Both the position numbers and the translations under genes were made by a program. Source: Symbiodinium natans (taxonomy: Eukaryota > Sar > Dinophyceae > Suessiales > Symbiodiniaceae). From it: DNA of 64,000 nucleotides. Shown piece after piece: positions 1 through 11,050 of this stretch; the first letter of the stretch is position 1; each line of letters opens with the position of its first letter. The notes beneath the pieces were generated by a model. The model had not been told where the DNA came from and did not search any database. It was given only the letters and a program-made list of their open reading frames with translations. The stretch lies in NCBI GenBank assembly GCA_905221605.1, contig CAJNDS010000230.1, forward strand, positions 60,001 through 124,000. The letters are read 5' to 3'.

Positions 1-119
1 GGTCCTCCTGCTGCATTGTAGCCACAAACCATTTCATTCTTTTTTTGCTTGAGACCTTCAGCTTTTGGAGAATCGCAGTTGCAGTTGGACACAGACAGGA
101 ACTGCAGCCAGTGAGAACG

Positions 120-3100
120 ATGCAGTCGTGCACACATGTAATGCAAGCGCAGCATCTATTGCTTGTGCTGCTGGTTGTGCTTGAAGGCTTGAAGCCAACA
201 CACTTTGCCAGGGCACGATTGGCATCAAACAATCAAACAAGCAGCCTAGGTACCACGCATCTACCTTCACCTTTCAGGACATGGATGTTCAGCGTTTCGA
301 TTTTATTGCGAGAGTCCACAGTCCACAGCATCGCAATGGAAGCATGCCAAGCTGTCTGGCTCTTTGCGAGAGAAGGCCTGCAAAGCAAACTTGGCGTGGG
401 CGGCACGAGCATCTCTCAGGACACCCGCTACTCAACTAAGTTGAAGCGTCAGCTGTTACAGGCGAACGTCTGCAATGTGTTGGGTCTGCAGCCTGTTGAG
501 TCTCTATCCTTGTCCGATCCAGGGAAGGTCTGGCACGAGAGATTTGCTGGGTTTGATGGTCAGGTCCTGGGGCTTGCAGCGTTCAGGGCCACATCGTGCT
601 TCAACATGTTGTCATGCCTTTCACCTGGGCAGCACTGCATACGTGAGTATTGGCTTTCAACCAAGCATGCCAGTGACCCGCTTCTCTTTTTGGAGTGTCT
701 TGCCAGTGTGAGATTGCAGAAGCCAGTAAGTGTCCGCTCCATCAAACAATCAGCTGCGCCCACGAGTTTGCTTTTTGATTGCACCCCCTTCAGCGCAGAG
801 AAGTTGTTGCAAGAGCCAGTTGCAGGTCAGGCACATGTGCTGGTCGCTGATGTTCTTAGGCAGTGGCGTGTGAACTTGAGACTGCGTTGGCCGAGCGATG
901 CACTGAGACCAATGGTTTGCATGTCCATGCCAGCGCCCCATGCGTTCTTGCTGTCAGTGCGAGCATGGTCAAGCTACGCAATTCCGCTCGGTTCCGGGAA
1001 GGCTCGTGCTGGCATGGGTCTGCGGTTGCTGCAAGACATCATCAAACAAGTTGAGAGATCTGAGGAAGCAGGATTGGGGAACGTGGAGGATCTTGGGGCT
1101 TCCCAGGTCTTGCTGAATCCAGACACCCTGCAATCAATGGCTGATTTCATACGGAGAGCAGCCGAAGCCCTTCCAGATCTCAGGGTGGAAGCTGCTTCAC
1201 ATGTCGGCTTGTTGCAACGCGTCGTGGATGGCTTGATCCAAGATGCGCAGGTAACTTCACAAAAGGCTTTTGACCTGCAGCATATGGTGCATTGCTTGAT
1301 TGTGTGCGGATATTTGCAGAGTTCTTCGAACATGCTTGCATTGCTGCGCAGTGCCTTGCATGTGCTTGTGCGAGTGCCAGAACTGTCAGAGGCGCTGGAG
1401 GCAGACATCATGAAGCCTCATAAGCTGCCAGCGTCTGCTACTTTGTATCGGCACAGGCTGACTGTCCACATGGGGCTTTGTCGCTGGATAGCCAACGTTC
1501 AGCCTGCCCAAGTCTTCGTGGATGCCGAGGGCTTTTGCAGGTGGGCCACTGTGGATTCCAGTCCGCAAGGAGCTTGGGATTGGATGCTTGCAGGCTCCGC
1601 CGCTGTGGCCGGATCAAAATTAGTTCCCTGCTTGAGAGCTGCCAACTCTTTGATACTTTCAGGCCTGACTGAGGAGTCTTGGCAAGATGACGCGAATATT
1701 CGTCAGCAGCATAGCGACGCCAAGCTGTTGGCTGACCTCTTGTCCCTCGTGCAGGGCACACCCACTGCCATAGGTGCTGGCCGTGCCAGCTTGCAGCACA
1801 AAGTTCACGCCGTTGCTCACAGCGTCCGCCTCAGTGCCCCAAACTGGAAATGGACATGTCGCATCTTGAATGAAACGCTTTCTTGGACAGGAGATCTAGG
1901 AGTGGAGTCTGGAATTTCGTCTTTTCGGGGAAACGTCTGTAAACTCTTTGGGGATTGGGCTTTGGCAGAAGCATTTCCGGAAGATTTTGAAAAAAACGGC
2001 CCTTCCAACGAAGGCAGCGGAGTAGGCGGCAATGACCAGCAAGGCGGTGATTTTGCATGTGTGTTGCCACCTAGCATGCGCCATGACCCAGACCAGTCGC
2101 ACCAGAGGCAGGCAATCATGAGAGAGTTTAATCTTAATTTCGAGCGCAGTATCTATATCCCTGGCCCACTTCATATCTTGCACAACATCACAGAAGGCCT
2201 GCACAAGGTCATGGTGTGGTGGCAGCCGTTCCTTCTCCTCTTGACGCACGTGTGCCGTTTGTTGGGTCTGAAATGGAATCGAAACCGGCTTTTGGCCACA
2301 TGCTTCCTTGAAGCTCCGTGGAATGCTTTTGTGGACTTGTACCTTCACTTTGATGCAAGTGTCTATCAGGGACGTTGGGGCTCCGTGTTGCATGCCGTGG
2401 CAGAGCTTCTGCCACTGGAGCAGTCCCTGCGGGGCGCATGGTCGAAAGCCAAGTTTTGCTTGAATGGTCGTGCGCCTGACGCAGGAGGTGAGGCTGGAGC
2501 AGCATCGAAATCCAAGGGACTGGATGTCGAAAAGGTTGAGGAGGCCTGCCATTCACATGTTTTCTGGGCATATGCTCGAATGGTGAATGAGGTCGGGGAG
2601 AGCTTGGGCCACATGTCGTTCTGGGTGGAGTCCTGTCCATGCCACGGTCATGATGTCAGTCTGCGTGGCAAAGTCAAGCACCGCTTGGCAGGCTTGAGTG
2701 CTCGCATTGGCATGGCCACCTGTCCTTTGGCCAGCCGTCGCGCGCCTGAATGTGCAGCGGGCAGACTGCTCCAGATTGCCCGTGCAGGCTTCCAAGCTGG
2801 GCAGAATCAGCTTGTGCTTTCACCCAGTTTGGGTCCATGCTCTCCTGAAGAGCAGCAGCTTGTGCTGAGTGACTTCAGCCATGCACGCCGGTATTGCATG
2901 ATGCTTTGCACCTTAAAGTTTTCGCACTGGCAGCAGCTGCCATGGGTAGTGCTTGGCATTGCACACCACCAGCCAGACACTGCTCGCAGTTGCGCCAGGC
3001 AAGCTTTGCAACTATACAGAGCTGCGCCTTCCCAGCATAAGCTGGCCCAGTTGTTGTGTCACCCAGGAATCCCAGGACATGAGCAGATGTTGGCGTTTGT

Positions 3101-5843
3101 TGCCGGAGAACCCCTAGCAAGCCTACCATTGCTGGAGCAGTGGGCTGCCAAGTTCAAGTTTGTGCCCATGTCAGAACGTTGGATCGAGTCTCGCCATGCA
3201 TTGATCAAGCGCCAGTTGCGCAAGTGCACGCATGCATCTGCGCAGCATGTGGCCTTCATGGGGTGCCAGCCCATGCTTCGTTCTGTGCTCGAGCGCCCGC
3301 AAGAGTTCAATCGACTCGTGACATTGTGTGGCTTTACAAGAAATCCTGCCTTGGCCTTGAAGTCTGTAGGATTGCATTGGCACCCTGAAGTTCAAAAGTT
3401 GTTGCAAACTGATAAGAAAAACTTGTCACGCACTTATCGTCCTTGGGTCATAGAGCTACTGTACCATGTGGACAGAGCGACCTTGTTTCAGGAGCTGCCA
3501 GCTGATGGTGGCTACATTCCGGGCGATGATGATGGGGATGACGGCAGACCCCAGCCACCTCCTGACAGACTTGCGCTGCCTCCAGGTTCAGGTAGTTCAG
3601 GGAGTTCTGGGTCCCAAGGTCCTCCTAGTGCCATGTCTGATGGCAGAGGTGGAGCAGACGGTTCCGTGCAAGTTCAGGGTCCTGCCACCGCATCCCAGCC
3701 ATTCCAGCTAACAGGCTTGAACTCGTCAGGGGGAGGGTTGCATGACAGACTGTGGTGCAAGTATGCAGTCATGCACTTGCGTGAGCGCTTTGAGCAATCC
3801 GAGAAGCCCTCATGTCAGGTTCTTTGTTCTCTAGGGCCACGTCTGAAAGATTCGCTGCCTGAGGCTTTAAGAAGTTTGGATTGCCATTTGAACACCCCTC
3901 TGCCTTTGCAAGACACACAGCCCGCTGTGCAAGATTTCGACTTCAGAAGTGCGCACACATCGCAAAGTCGCAATGCCGTGGGTGTTGATGATGAAGCAGA
4001 GTCCACGGTTCCTGCACCCTCAGTCTTTCTGTTCACAGTGACTTCAGAGCGACCTTCCAATTTCAAGCTTCCGCAAGGCGCTTTGCAGGTGCTAGACAGA
4101 GATGCCTTAGCCATATGCAAGGTCGATGTGGCACATGTGGATGTAGAGCAGGGAGTCTTGTTTGCACGCTTGGATGCTCACACAGAGCCTATGATCCTGT
4201 CACCTTCTCTGTTGAGCGTGGATGATTTCAGCACCTGCCGCTTTTGGAATGTAGGTGACACAGTGCATTACGACTTTGGTTTGCCAGGACGTCCAGAGTT
4301 CCAGGCAGCAATGCAGGGTGCGATTCTTTCCCTTGTGAAGGCTTCACGTTTCCTTGAGCGCAAAAGTTACCAGCTCAAATTTGGCAGCACGCCTGCACGG
4401 CAACAAGCTTTGGAGCAGCTCGAATCACACGGTCTGGTAATGCGCCAAGCCCGCGAGTCATGGACGGATTGGCAGCTGACCAGGCTGGGGCAGAACCGCC
4501 TTCGATCATCACATCAAGCTTCACAGCCTGTGCAAGTGTTCGCGCCTGCCCCAGCAGAACTTCCCTTAGAGGACAGGTCCGTGTTCCAGCTTCTCTGTGA
4601 CCTGCAAGTTGAGAAATGGATTCTGGCTGTGTATGACTCCAGTAGCAGCAGACGCAAAAAACGCGGCGCAGCTGAACAGCTTGATGGTGTTCAGCCCCCA
4701 GATCACTCTGTGCCATACAAGCTTGGGCAGGCCAAGATCTGGTGGTTGAAGGCAGACAGTGAATCCATAGATGCAAACTACTTACGAGCTCTGCTGTCAG
4801 CGGCTGTGCACCAGCGGGATGTTCCACACTTTCAGACATCAGCTTTTTACAATGCACTGCTCAAGGGACAACTGGACATTCTTCAGGACATTAGGAAAAA
4901 CAAAAGGAAGCGTCAAGCTTCCGCTTTCCAGTTTCTTGCAGTGGATGATGAGGAGAAGCGTTTGGAGATGCTTGTTGACCAGCCCCTTCAGGTCAAGGCC
5001 AAAGATGCTGTGGCTCGCAGACGCCGCAAAAGCGTCAAGCCCACCCTGAAAGAGAGTGAGAATGCCGGTCCAAAACACCTTAAAGCATTGCCGCCTCCTG
5101 CAGCATCTGCTTCAGATGGTCAGCGCCACAGCGATCAGTGTGATGTTTCAAGCAATGAAAGTATGCAGTGTGCAAGTGCTGATGAAACCAGGCCTCCAGG
5201 CAAGCACCATAACATTGCTTGTGATCCAGAGCCAGCCCAGCCATCTCCGGATGGTAACTCGGAGTGCGAGGATGAGATCGATGATGCGTGTGTTGCTGAA
5301 GTCGATGCTGCCAGCAGTAGCAGCTCTTCTTCCAGCAGCAGCAGCAGCAGCTGCAGCAGCGCAAGGTCGATGAACTCGGATGCAGATTCAGATTGGGTGC
5401 CAGAGGGGGGTGCTGAAGGGGCAGGGGGTCACATCACGGAGGATGCAGATGCTGCAGAACCAGAAGGGTGGGAAGAGAGGATCATGCAAGCTGAGCGAGA
5501 CACGCGCCGACAGGACGCAAGCTTTCGTTGGAAGGGCTTCAAGTTCTGCAGGCTGTTTAGCACCTCAGGCGAGGTCTGTGGGTTCGAGGCCACATGTTAT
5601 GTGGCAGCACATGAAGGTGCAAGCGCTTGTCGCCGCAGTCGCACATTTGGGCGTCTTCGCACAGCCCAGGTGTGTGAACGGCTGCTTAAGCACTGGTGTC
5701 TCCAGGCCAACCGTTGCAGCACACGGCAAGAGCATGTGCACAATGTGAAAGATCCCCCTCTGCACACCCTAGCATCCATGGAAGAGCTTGATGCCCGAGC
5801 AGCATACATGCAGGATGGTGTGCTGCACATAGACTCAGACTGA
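120..5843 (+). CDS. Very large single-exon ORF, transposase-like dinoflagellate family (function unknown)
   Basis: A 1,907-codon reading frame without introns. The frame is open from about base 45, but the first ATG in it is at 120, so I start there; the true start could be upstream of the window. I do not recognise a named domain. Counting from that ATG, suggestive blocks are TVDSSPQGAWDW around residue 478, GPLHILHNI around 682 and SERWIESRHALIKR around 1018, spaced like the acidic/His blocks of DDE-type DNA transposases. These assignments are inference. The C-terminal third has a basic stretch, then a poly-Ser run (about 5311-5362), an acidic linker and a Cys-containing tail. A long intronless ORF in a genome whose other gene here has short exons suggests a mobile-element gene or a retrogene. 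Alternative: a large, lineage-specific host protein. Confidence 0.55.
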   Translation: MQSCTHVMQAQHLLLVLLVVLEGLKPTHFARARLASNNQTSSLGTTHLPSPFRTWMFSVSILLRESTVHSIAMEACQAVWLFAREGLQSKLGVGGTSISQDTRYSTKLKRQLLQANVCNVLGLQPVESLSLSDPGKVWHERFAGFDGQVLGLAAFRATSCFNMLSCLSPGQHCIREYWLSTKHASDPLLFLECLASVRLQKPVSVRSIKQSAAPTSLLFDCTPFSAEKLLQEPVAGQAHVLVADVLRQWRVNLRLRWPSDALRPMVCMSMPAPHAFLLSVRAWSSYAIPLGSGKARAGMGLRLLQDIIKQVERSEEAGLGNVEDLGASQVLLNPDTLQSMADFIRRAAEALPDLRVEAASHVGLLQRVVDGLIQDAQVTSQKAFDLQHMVHCLIVCGYLQSSSNMLALLRSALHVLVRVPELSEALEADIMKPHKLPASATLYRHRLTVHMGLCRWIANVQPAQVFVDAEGFCRWATVDSSPQGAWDWMLAGSAAVAGSKLVPCLRAANSLILSGLTEESWQDDANIRQQHSDAKLLADLLSLVQGTPTAIGAGRASLQHKVHAVAHSVRLSAPNWKWTCRILNETLSWTGDLGVESGISSFRGNVCKLFGDWALAEAFPEDFEKNGPSNEGSGVGGNDQQGGDFACVLPPSMRHDPDQSHQRQAIMREFNLNFERSIYIPGPLHILHNITEGLHKVMVWWQPFLLLLTHVCRLLGLKWNRNRLLATCFLEAPWNAFVDLYLHFDASVYQGRWGSVLHAVAELLPLEQSLRGAWSKAKFCLNGRAPDAGGEAGAASKSKGLDVEKVEEACHSHVFWAYARMVNEVGESLGHMSFWVESCPCHGHDVSLRGKVKHRLAGLSARIGMATCPLASRRAPECAAGRLLQIARAGFQAGQNQLVLSPSLGPCSPEEQQLVLSDFSHARRYCMMLCTLKFSHWQQLPWVVLGIAHHQPDTARSCARQALQLYRAAPSQHKLAQLLCHPGIPGHEQMLAFVAGEPLASLPLLEQWAAKFKFVPMSERWIESRHALIKRQLRKCTHASAQHVAFMGCQPMLRSVLERPQEFNRLVTLCGFTRNPALALKSVGLHWHPEVQKLLQTDKKNLSRTYRPWVIELLYHVDRATLFQELPADGGYIPGDDDGDDGRPQPPPDRLALPPGSGSSGSSGSQGPPSAMSDGRGGADGSVQVQGPATASQPFQLTGLNSSGGGLHDRLWCKYAVMHLRERFEQSEKPSCQVLCSLGPRLKDSLPEALRSLDCHLNTPLPLQDTQPAVQDFDFRSAHTSQSRNAVGVDDEAESTVPAPSVFLFTVTSERPSNFKLPQGALQVLDRDALAICKVDVAHVDVEQGVLFARLDAHTEPMILSPSLLSVDDFSTCRFWNVGDTVHYDFGLPGRPEFQAAMQGAILSLVKASRFLERKSYQLKFGSTPARQQALEQLESHGLVMRQARESWTDWQLTRLGQNRLRSSHQASQPVQVFAPAPAELPLEDRSVFQLLCDLQVEKWILAVYDSSSSRRKKRGAAEQLDGVQPPDHSVPYKLGQAKIWWLKADSESIDANYLRALLSAAVHQRDVPHFQTSAFYNALLKGQLDILQDIRKNKRKRQASAFQFLAVDDEEKRLEMLVDQPLQVKAKDAVARRRRKSVKPTLKESENAGPKHLKALPPPAASASDGQRHSDQCDVSSNESMQCASADETRPPGKHHNIACDPEPAQPSPDGNSECEDEIDDACVAEVDAASSSSSSSSSSSSSCSSARSMNSDADSDWVPEGGAEGAGGHITEDADAAEPEGWEERIMQAERDTRRQDASFRWKGFKFCRLFSTSGEVCGFEATCYVAAHEGASACRRSRTFGRLRTAQVCERLLKHWCLQANRCSTRQEHVHNVKDPPLHTLASMEELDARAAYMQDGVLHIDSD

Positions 5844-7901
5844 GATGCTTTGAAAAAGAAATGCATCAGCATCCTGACAGTTGCTGCAACTTACACGAGC
5901 GATTTCTTGTGACGTAGATGCTGTGGTCATGTTTGTGATTCACACACATGAGCCTGTGTTGCCTTCGGCACACGTGTGCACCAGTTGTGTATGAGGTCAT
6001 ATCATTTGATGCCTTGTCATCAGATGTGTGTACGAGCAGAGGCACTTCGTGACCCCCCGATTCCCCCGATCCTGAAGGAACGCCGTTGGATTGTTTTCTT
6101 GAGTATACATGTTTCTGGATGCGGGGTGGACCCGTCCATCAAAGTGAGTTAAAACCTTCAAAACAGATTTGGCTTTCGGTTGTCGTTGTTTTACGAAAGC
6201 GATGTTCCCCTCTTGTTTTCCGTGCTTGAGAAAGCACATGTGAGGGATGCGCGCGCGCACCTGCGCGCATTATAAGAGCGGGGTTACCGGTGATTTGTAG
6301 ACTTACGCGGGAACCCTTTTTGTTTTTGGGGGTTAACTCGAAGATTAAAGCTTTTCAGATGTTTTGGATGTGTTTCAATCGCAACCTTGCAATGCGGGTA
6401 GTCTTTTGCTGACTGGGGCTCGGACGGCACGGGTCTTCAGACCACAGCCTAGACAACCCAACGGGGGTTGAACAAGGCGTGCACGAGAGTTGGAACGAAG
6501 GTGAACGACAGTTGAACGAGGGTTGAACGAAGGTGAACGAGGGTTGAACGAAGGTGAACGAGGGTTGAACGAAGGCGAACGAGGGTTGAACGAAGGTGAA
6601 CGAGGGTTGAACGAAGGTGAACGAGGGTTGAACGAAAGTGAACGAGGGTTGAACGAGGGTATAACGAAGGTGAACTAAGACACAGGGTTGTCTTCCTACC
6701 CGGCTGTTTGGACTTGAGTTTGGAACATATTTTTGGTTGAGGCTCTTGGATTTTTGATTGGCTTTCAACTCAAATTCAATAAATCACACGGTTTTAAGCA
6801 GATTTGAACTGGAATCATCATTTTGAGCTTTTAGTTTTAGTTGCGGGCGTTTTCCGGCCTCTGCAGGTCCATACGGGGTTTCGGGCCCCCGAGGCCCTCC
6901 CGCAGAAATTTTCCCAGACGAAAATGCGCTAAGTGCCGGGAGTCGGGCCGGGACTCGGACGGCCGGGAGGGGCGGCAAAGCCGGCAAGCGTCCGTCAGGT
7001 GAAATAGGTTCAGGCTGCAGCGCGGCGCTTGGTCTTGAATTTTGAAATTTGAATTGAGCCACAGAACAGCGAGCAACTGGGGCGGAGTGGTCCAACTGGG
7101 CCAACTGGGCCAACTGGCCTTGAGGTCACGGGGGTAGGCTGTCCCCCGAGTTTTGCTTGGCTTGCCGAGCTGCGCAGGTCACTTTACTGAGCGGGTCGAA
7201 AGATCTCTAATCCTTTGCAACCCAGCTTCTGATGTCTCCTGAACAGCGCAACATTCAGCGCGGAGCTCCCAGGCTCTGTAGCCTGCTTCCAATTGAATTG
7301 ATAGCCCCGTTTGCAGAGCGACAGGTCTTGGCAGTATTAGAGGTACCTGAAGTCAGTTTTCAAGCATCATGCAAAGTCGTGAAACCAAATGGCCTGACAA
7401 AGCCTTTCTCCAATCACCAATCTTTGGTCTTTCTCCAATCTTAGGTCTTTGGCTGTGTCGTGCAGTTGTTTTGCCAGGGTTTCCAGGGCCTGTCTTGGGC
7501 GTAATGCAACTGTCAGTAGCTTCTTTGCAAGAGCTGTCAGGGCTGTGTGGACATGTGACACGGGCTTCGAATCTGTTCAGCCTCATCCAAAACACCTCTG
7601 CTTGAGATGTTGCAGGATTTATGGATATCGTTGCAGTCATGAATTTGTGAGGAAGTGCATTGAAGTCACGCAGCTGCTTGTCTGAAGCCCCAAAACCCAG
7701 ACTTCGCTACCGCTAGGCTTGCAGCTCAAGAAACTTGTGTGTGCATTGCGTGTGCAAACATCATGGAAAGCAATGCCTACTATGCTCCATACTGACTCAC
7801 TGTGGCTTCTTCTTGTGCCTCAAGTGACTAGCAGTGGCTTTTGTGCATCATCACAATTGTGCAGTTCTGATTTTTTGAGTTGAGCCAGATTTTGCTCCAT
7901 C
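5844..7901. other. Intergenic region with minisatellite
   Basis: About 2 kb with no convincing gene. It holds the minisatellite listed separately and a GC-rich patch around 6850-7010. A short triplication of an ACTGGGCCA-like word lies near 7090-7118. The ORFs here are short and look compositional. Confidence 0.5.
6491..6677. repeat. ~21 bp minisatellite
   Basis: About eight to nine imperfect units of GAACGAGGGTTGAACGAAGGT follow one another, with small length changes at both edges. Read on the minus strand they give a repeated FVQPSFT peptide. I take that as a by-product of a unit length divisible by three, not as a real protein. Confidence 0.85.
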
Positions 7902-10610
7902 ATGTCGGGCGGGGACTCAGACACAACAATGGAGTTGGGCCAGGATGATCTTGGGTCTATTGCTTTTCAGTTTGCTGCTGAGTTTGGAGAGCAACGTGGC
8001 CAGGGCTTGTCAGAGGATTCCGACTCCAATCCAGGCTCCATGGCAGCGACGCCGGACTTGAGGAAGCGCAAGCTGGGTTTTCAGCCAGACGAGGCAGCAC
8101 AAGCTGGGGCACAGCAGGCGGCAGCTGTCCTCCAAAAAGGCTTTGCAACCTTGGAGGATTTGGTTAACTGGCCTGGCGAGCTGCTTCAGCGGATCTTCGG
8201 CAAGGACGAGCCAGACGCATTCCTCCGTAGACGACGTCTTGAGGCTGCCCTGATGCACGGGCTGGCGCTTCACACAGACTTTTCGGGCAAAGGAAGCGTG
8301 GAACTTTGCTTGGAGCTCCTCAGCGTTGTGGGCAAGGAGAGGCAGTGAGAAAATTGGTTTAGTGATTTTCGTGTAGGACCTCTAGGACCCGCCAAACAAC
8401 CTTGAGTTGTCCCAGCTGACGCAAGTTGTTCCTGCTGTTTTACCATGGGGCCTGGTCGACTCCTTTTTCTTCTGACTCATTGGAAGACTCATGGTCGGCT
8501 ATAGAGTGCGGGAGTTTGAAGTGTGAAGGAAATCGATTCTGTTGCATGCAGCTGTTTCCGGTTTTTTCCCAAGCAGGATTGGAGATGGTGCTGCTGCAAG
8601 TCGGACATTGAATTCAGCCATCACAGAAGCAATCTATGCAGGTAACCCGTGCTGTGCTGTGACCATGGATCCGAAAGATGTCCTAATGGTAGAATTGCAA
8701 CAGCAAGGAGGACTTATGAAACAACGAGGGTGGCAAGAAAAAAACAGGTAGACTGCAAGCATGGGTGTGATCATTTTTGGTTTTCTGGTGCATTGTTGTA
8801 GATACACGATGTCCAAGGATCGCGCATGACCTTTCTTTCTTAGAAACTGTTTCCAACAGCTGGCCTTGGTTTCAACATGCTTCATGATGCAGCGCCTGGT
8901 TGCACGGTTCTTGTCCTGCGCAACATGGAATGCAGATATCAAGTCCTATGCAGAAATCAGCATCGTGTGGTGCTTCAGAGATGTGTTGTCTGCATACACA
9001 ACATCTGGTTTTGCTGCCTTGTGTGCACTGCGCAGGAGAAGAAGCTGCGTCTCCAGGATGACTGGTACAAATGCTTCCAGGCCAATGACACAAACAAGGA
9101 CTCGCAGAACTGCTTGCTTGCAGGGCCCACCCCTGTGCACGTGTTCAATGGCCTCCTGGAGACACTGCCTGCAGATGAGCAAGCAAGGATCCGCAGCATG
9201 AGGCCTCCTGTGAAGGCGAAGAAAGAAGTGGCAGCCGCGTGCTATGAGGCCCAGAAACGGTACATGACAGTGTGCAAGGATGTCCTCTTTCCATCAGCGG
9301 CAAGAACATGCCTCAGGCACCCCAACCAGTGCTGTCCTCTGTACTTGCCAAAAGAGGCCGGCAGCAGAAATGGCAATCTGGGACCCCTGGGCATGAACTT
9401 CTCCGGGACGATGTGTACACCTTTCAGTCCACAAGGCCCAATGCATGGTACAGCAGACGCTTCCATGGAGTCCTTGAATTTCTGGATGCTGAAGATGGAG
9501 CAGAGCCCCCTGGACATCGTGTTCTTGGAAAACTCAGACAGGTTTCCCTTCAAGATGTTTGAGGATGTGATGACACAGGCTGGGCGCTGGGAATGCCACC
9601 GCTGCGTCTTTAGCACTGAGGAGCGCCAATGAGAGTTGAACCCTTGTGCGTGTTGGGAGACGTATGAGTTACGAGTCTGTCAGTCTTAGGCAGCATGTCT
9701 GATTTGCAAAAACACTTTGCTGTTTCCTCCTGACCATGCATGAATGGAATGTGCCAGGAGCTTGGTCTTCCCACACTTCGTCGTCGGACGTATGGCGTGG
9801 CTGTCAGGCGTGAAACCATGGTCTGGCTCGGCCCCAATGCCTTGGATGTGACGGAAGACTTCTTGAAGATCTTCGGCCGTGCTCCTTCCTTGAACGGAGA
9901 CATTTACGCAGGCCTTGATTCTGAGGAGCTCATTGCAGAGAATCTCCTTGAACTCGGCAAAAGGCGAGGAATCCACGAGCTCCAGGAGGACATGGACTTG
10001 AAAAGTCTCTTCACCCCTGCCTGTCAAGAGAGAATCAACAAGGCGCAGGAGCAGCACCTTGCTTCCAAGCTGGATGTGGGCAGCACGTCGGCCTTCATCT
10101 TTGATGCATCTCAGAGTGACTACCGCAACCGCGCACACAGCCGCCACGACATCCTGCCAGTTCATTTCCTTGACGAAGGAGCATGTGTTCACTCAGAACG
10201 AGATCGATTTCTCTATGGGGTGGCCAGTGCTTGGACCTCCACACAACAAGTATGCTGGGTTCTTGCCACCAAGCATCAGGACGCTTTCGGCAGCAGCCAG
10301 AAAGCGCATGAGCGGAAACGGCATGGCTTTGCAGCAGGTCTTCGCGTGGCTTCTGTACGTGACATCACATGTCATGAGGTATCCGGTTCTGCTGAAGATG
10401 CAGCCACCTTTGCTTCCAGGCTGTTATGATACCGCCCGGAACGCTGTCCCTGTCGCAGCCGCAGCTGTGGCCCAGGCTGAGGCTGCAGATGCTGAACACT
10501 GTGAAGATGAAGAGTCTCAGGAGTGTGAGGCGGAGGCGGCAAAGGACAGCGTTGCTGCCCCGAAGCGACTGCGAGCTTTCAGTCAGCCCTCCAAGTCCCA
10601 AGTCGAGTGA
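7902..10610 (+). CDS. Multi-exon cytosine-C5 DNA methyltransferase-like gene
   Basis: Fragments in order along the plus strand match C5-methyltransferase motifs. Motif I: DFSGKGSVE at about 8277-8304. Motif IV: GTMCTPFSPQG at about 9406-9440, with the catalytic Cys kept but the usual Pro before it replaced by Met. Motif VI: LENSDRFP near 9523-9545. Motif VIII: LGLPTLRRRTYGVAV near 9760. Target-recognition-like FTQNEIDFSMGWP near 10190. Motif IX/X: RKRMSGNGMALQQ near 10300. Exon 1 runs from the ATG at 7902 to a GTGAGA donor at about 8346. Small exons around 8575-8641 and 8851-8950 join in frame. Between about 10130 and 10190 the frame changes, through a short intron or a frameshift. Family knowledge: such enzymes make 5-methylcytosine. 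Whether this one is active is unknown. The acidic, Ala-rich C-tail ends at 10610. Exon borders are approximate. Confidence 0.7.
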
Positions 10611-11050
10611 GCATGAGCTGCAAGGCAGCTGAGACATGCCTTGCTGTCCCAGCCGAATCTTGAGGTCTGGGTAATTTTGCATAAGCCGGGTTGCATCAGC
10701 GGCAGTGGCACATGTTGCAGAGCAATTGTTTATGTTTCTCAAAGAACATAGCCATAGTAGCCATAGTCATAGCCAAGAACTGTTCAGGAAGTCGCTTGGC
10801 ACAGTTGGACCTGCTGTGTGATGCTTCAGGCCTAAGATAATGTTCTTTTGTATTTCGCCGCTGCAGATGCGCCCTCAGCTAATTTCTCCGAGTACCCAGC
10901 CTCCACTGACTCCAGTGTTGGGGCGACACGGCGTGCGACCAGATGAGTTCTTATTTGGATATGATTGCGAGTGCGAGTGGCAGCATGATTGCGTGCCGTG
11001 TCAGCAAGTGCATTAGACCGCGGACCTGACAGTGTGAAAATTACTGTGCT
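10611..11050. other. Intergenic, no gene seen
   Basis: About 440 bp between the methyltransferase-like gene and the first copy of the 972 bp duplication. It contains a short CATAGTAGCCATAGTCATAG repetition at 10747-10772. No coding signal is evident. Confidence 0.4.

Noticed and set aside
6355-6768. Minus-strand protein with FVQPSFT repeats
   Set aside because: Explained by a ~21 bp minisatellite whose unit is a multiple of three.
7871-7901. Relict spliced leader just before the ATG of the methyltransferase-like gene
   Set aside because: GAGCCAGATTTTGCTCC only loosely resembles the leader and needs gaps; not distinguishable from chance.
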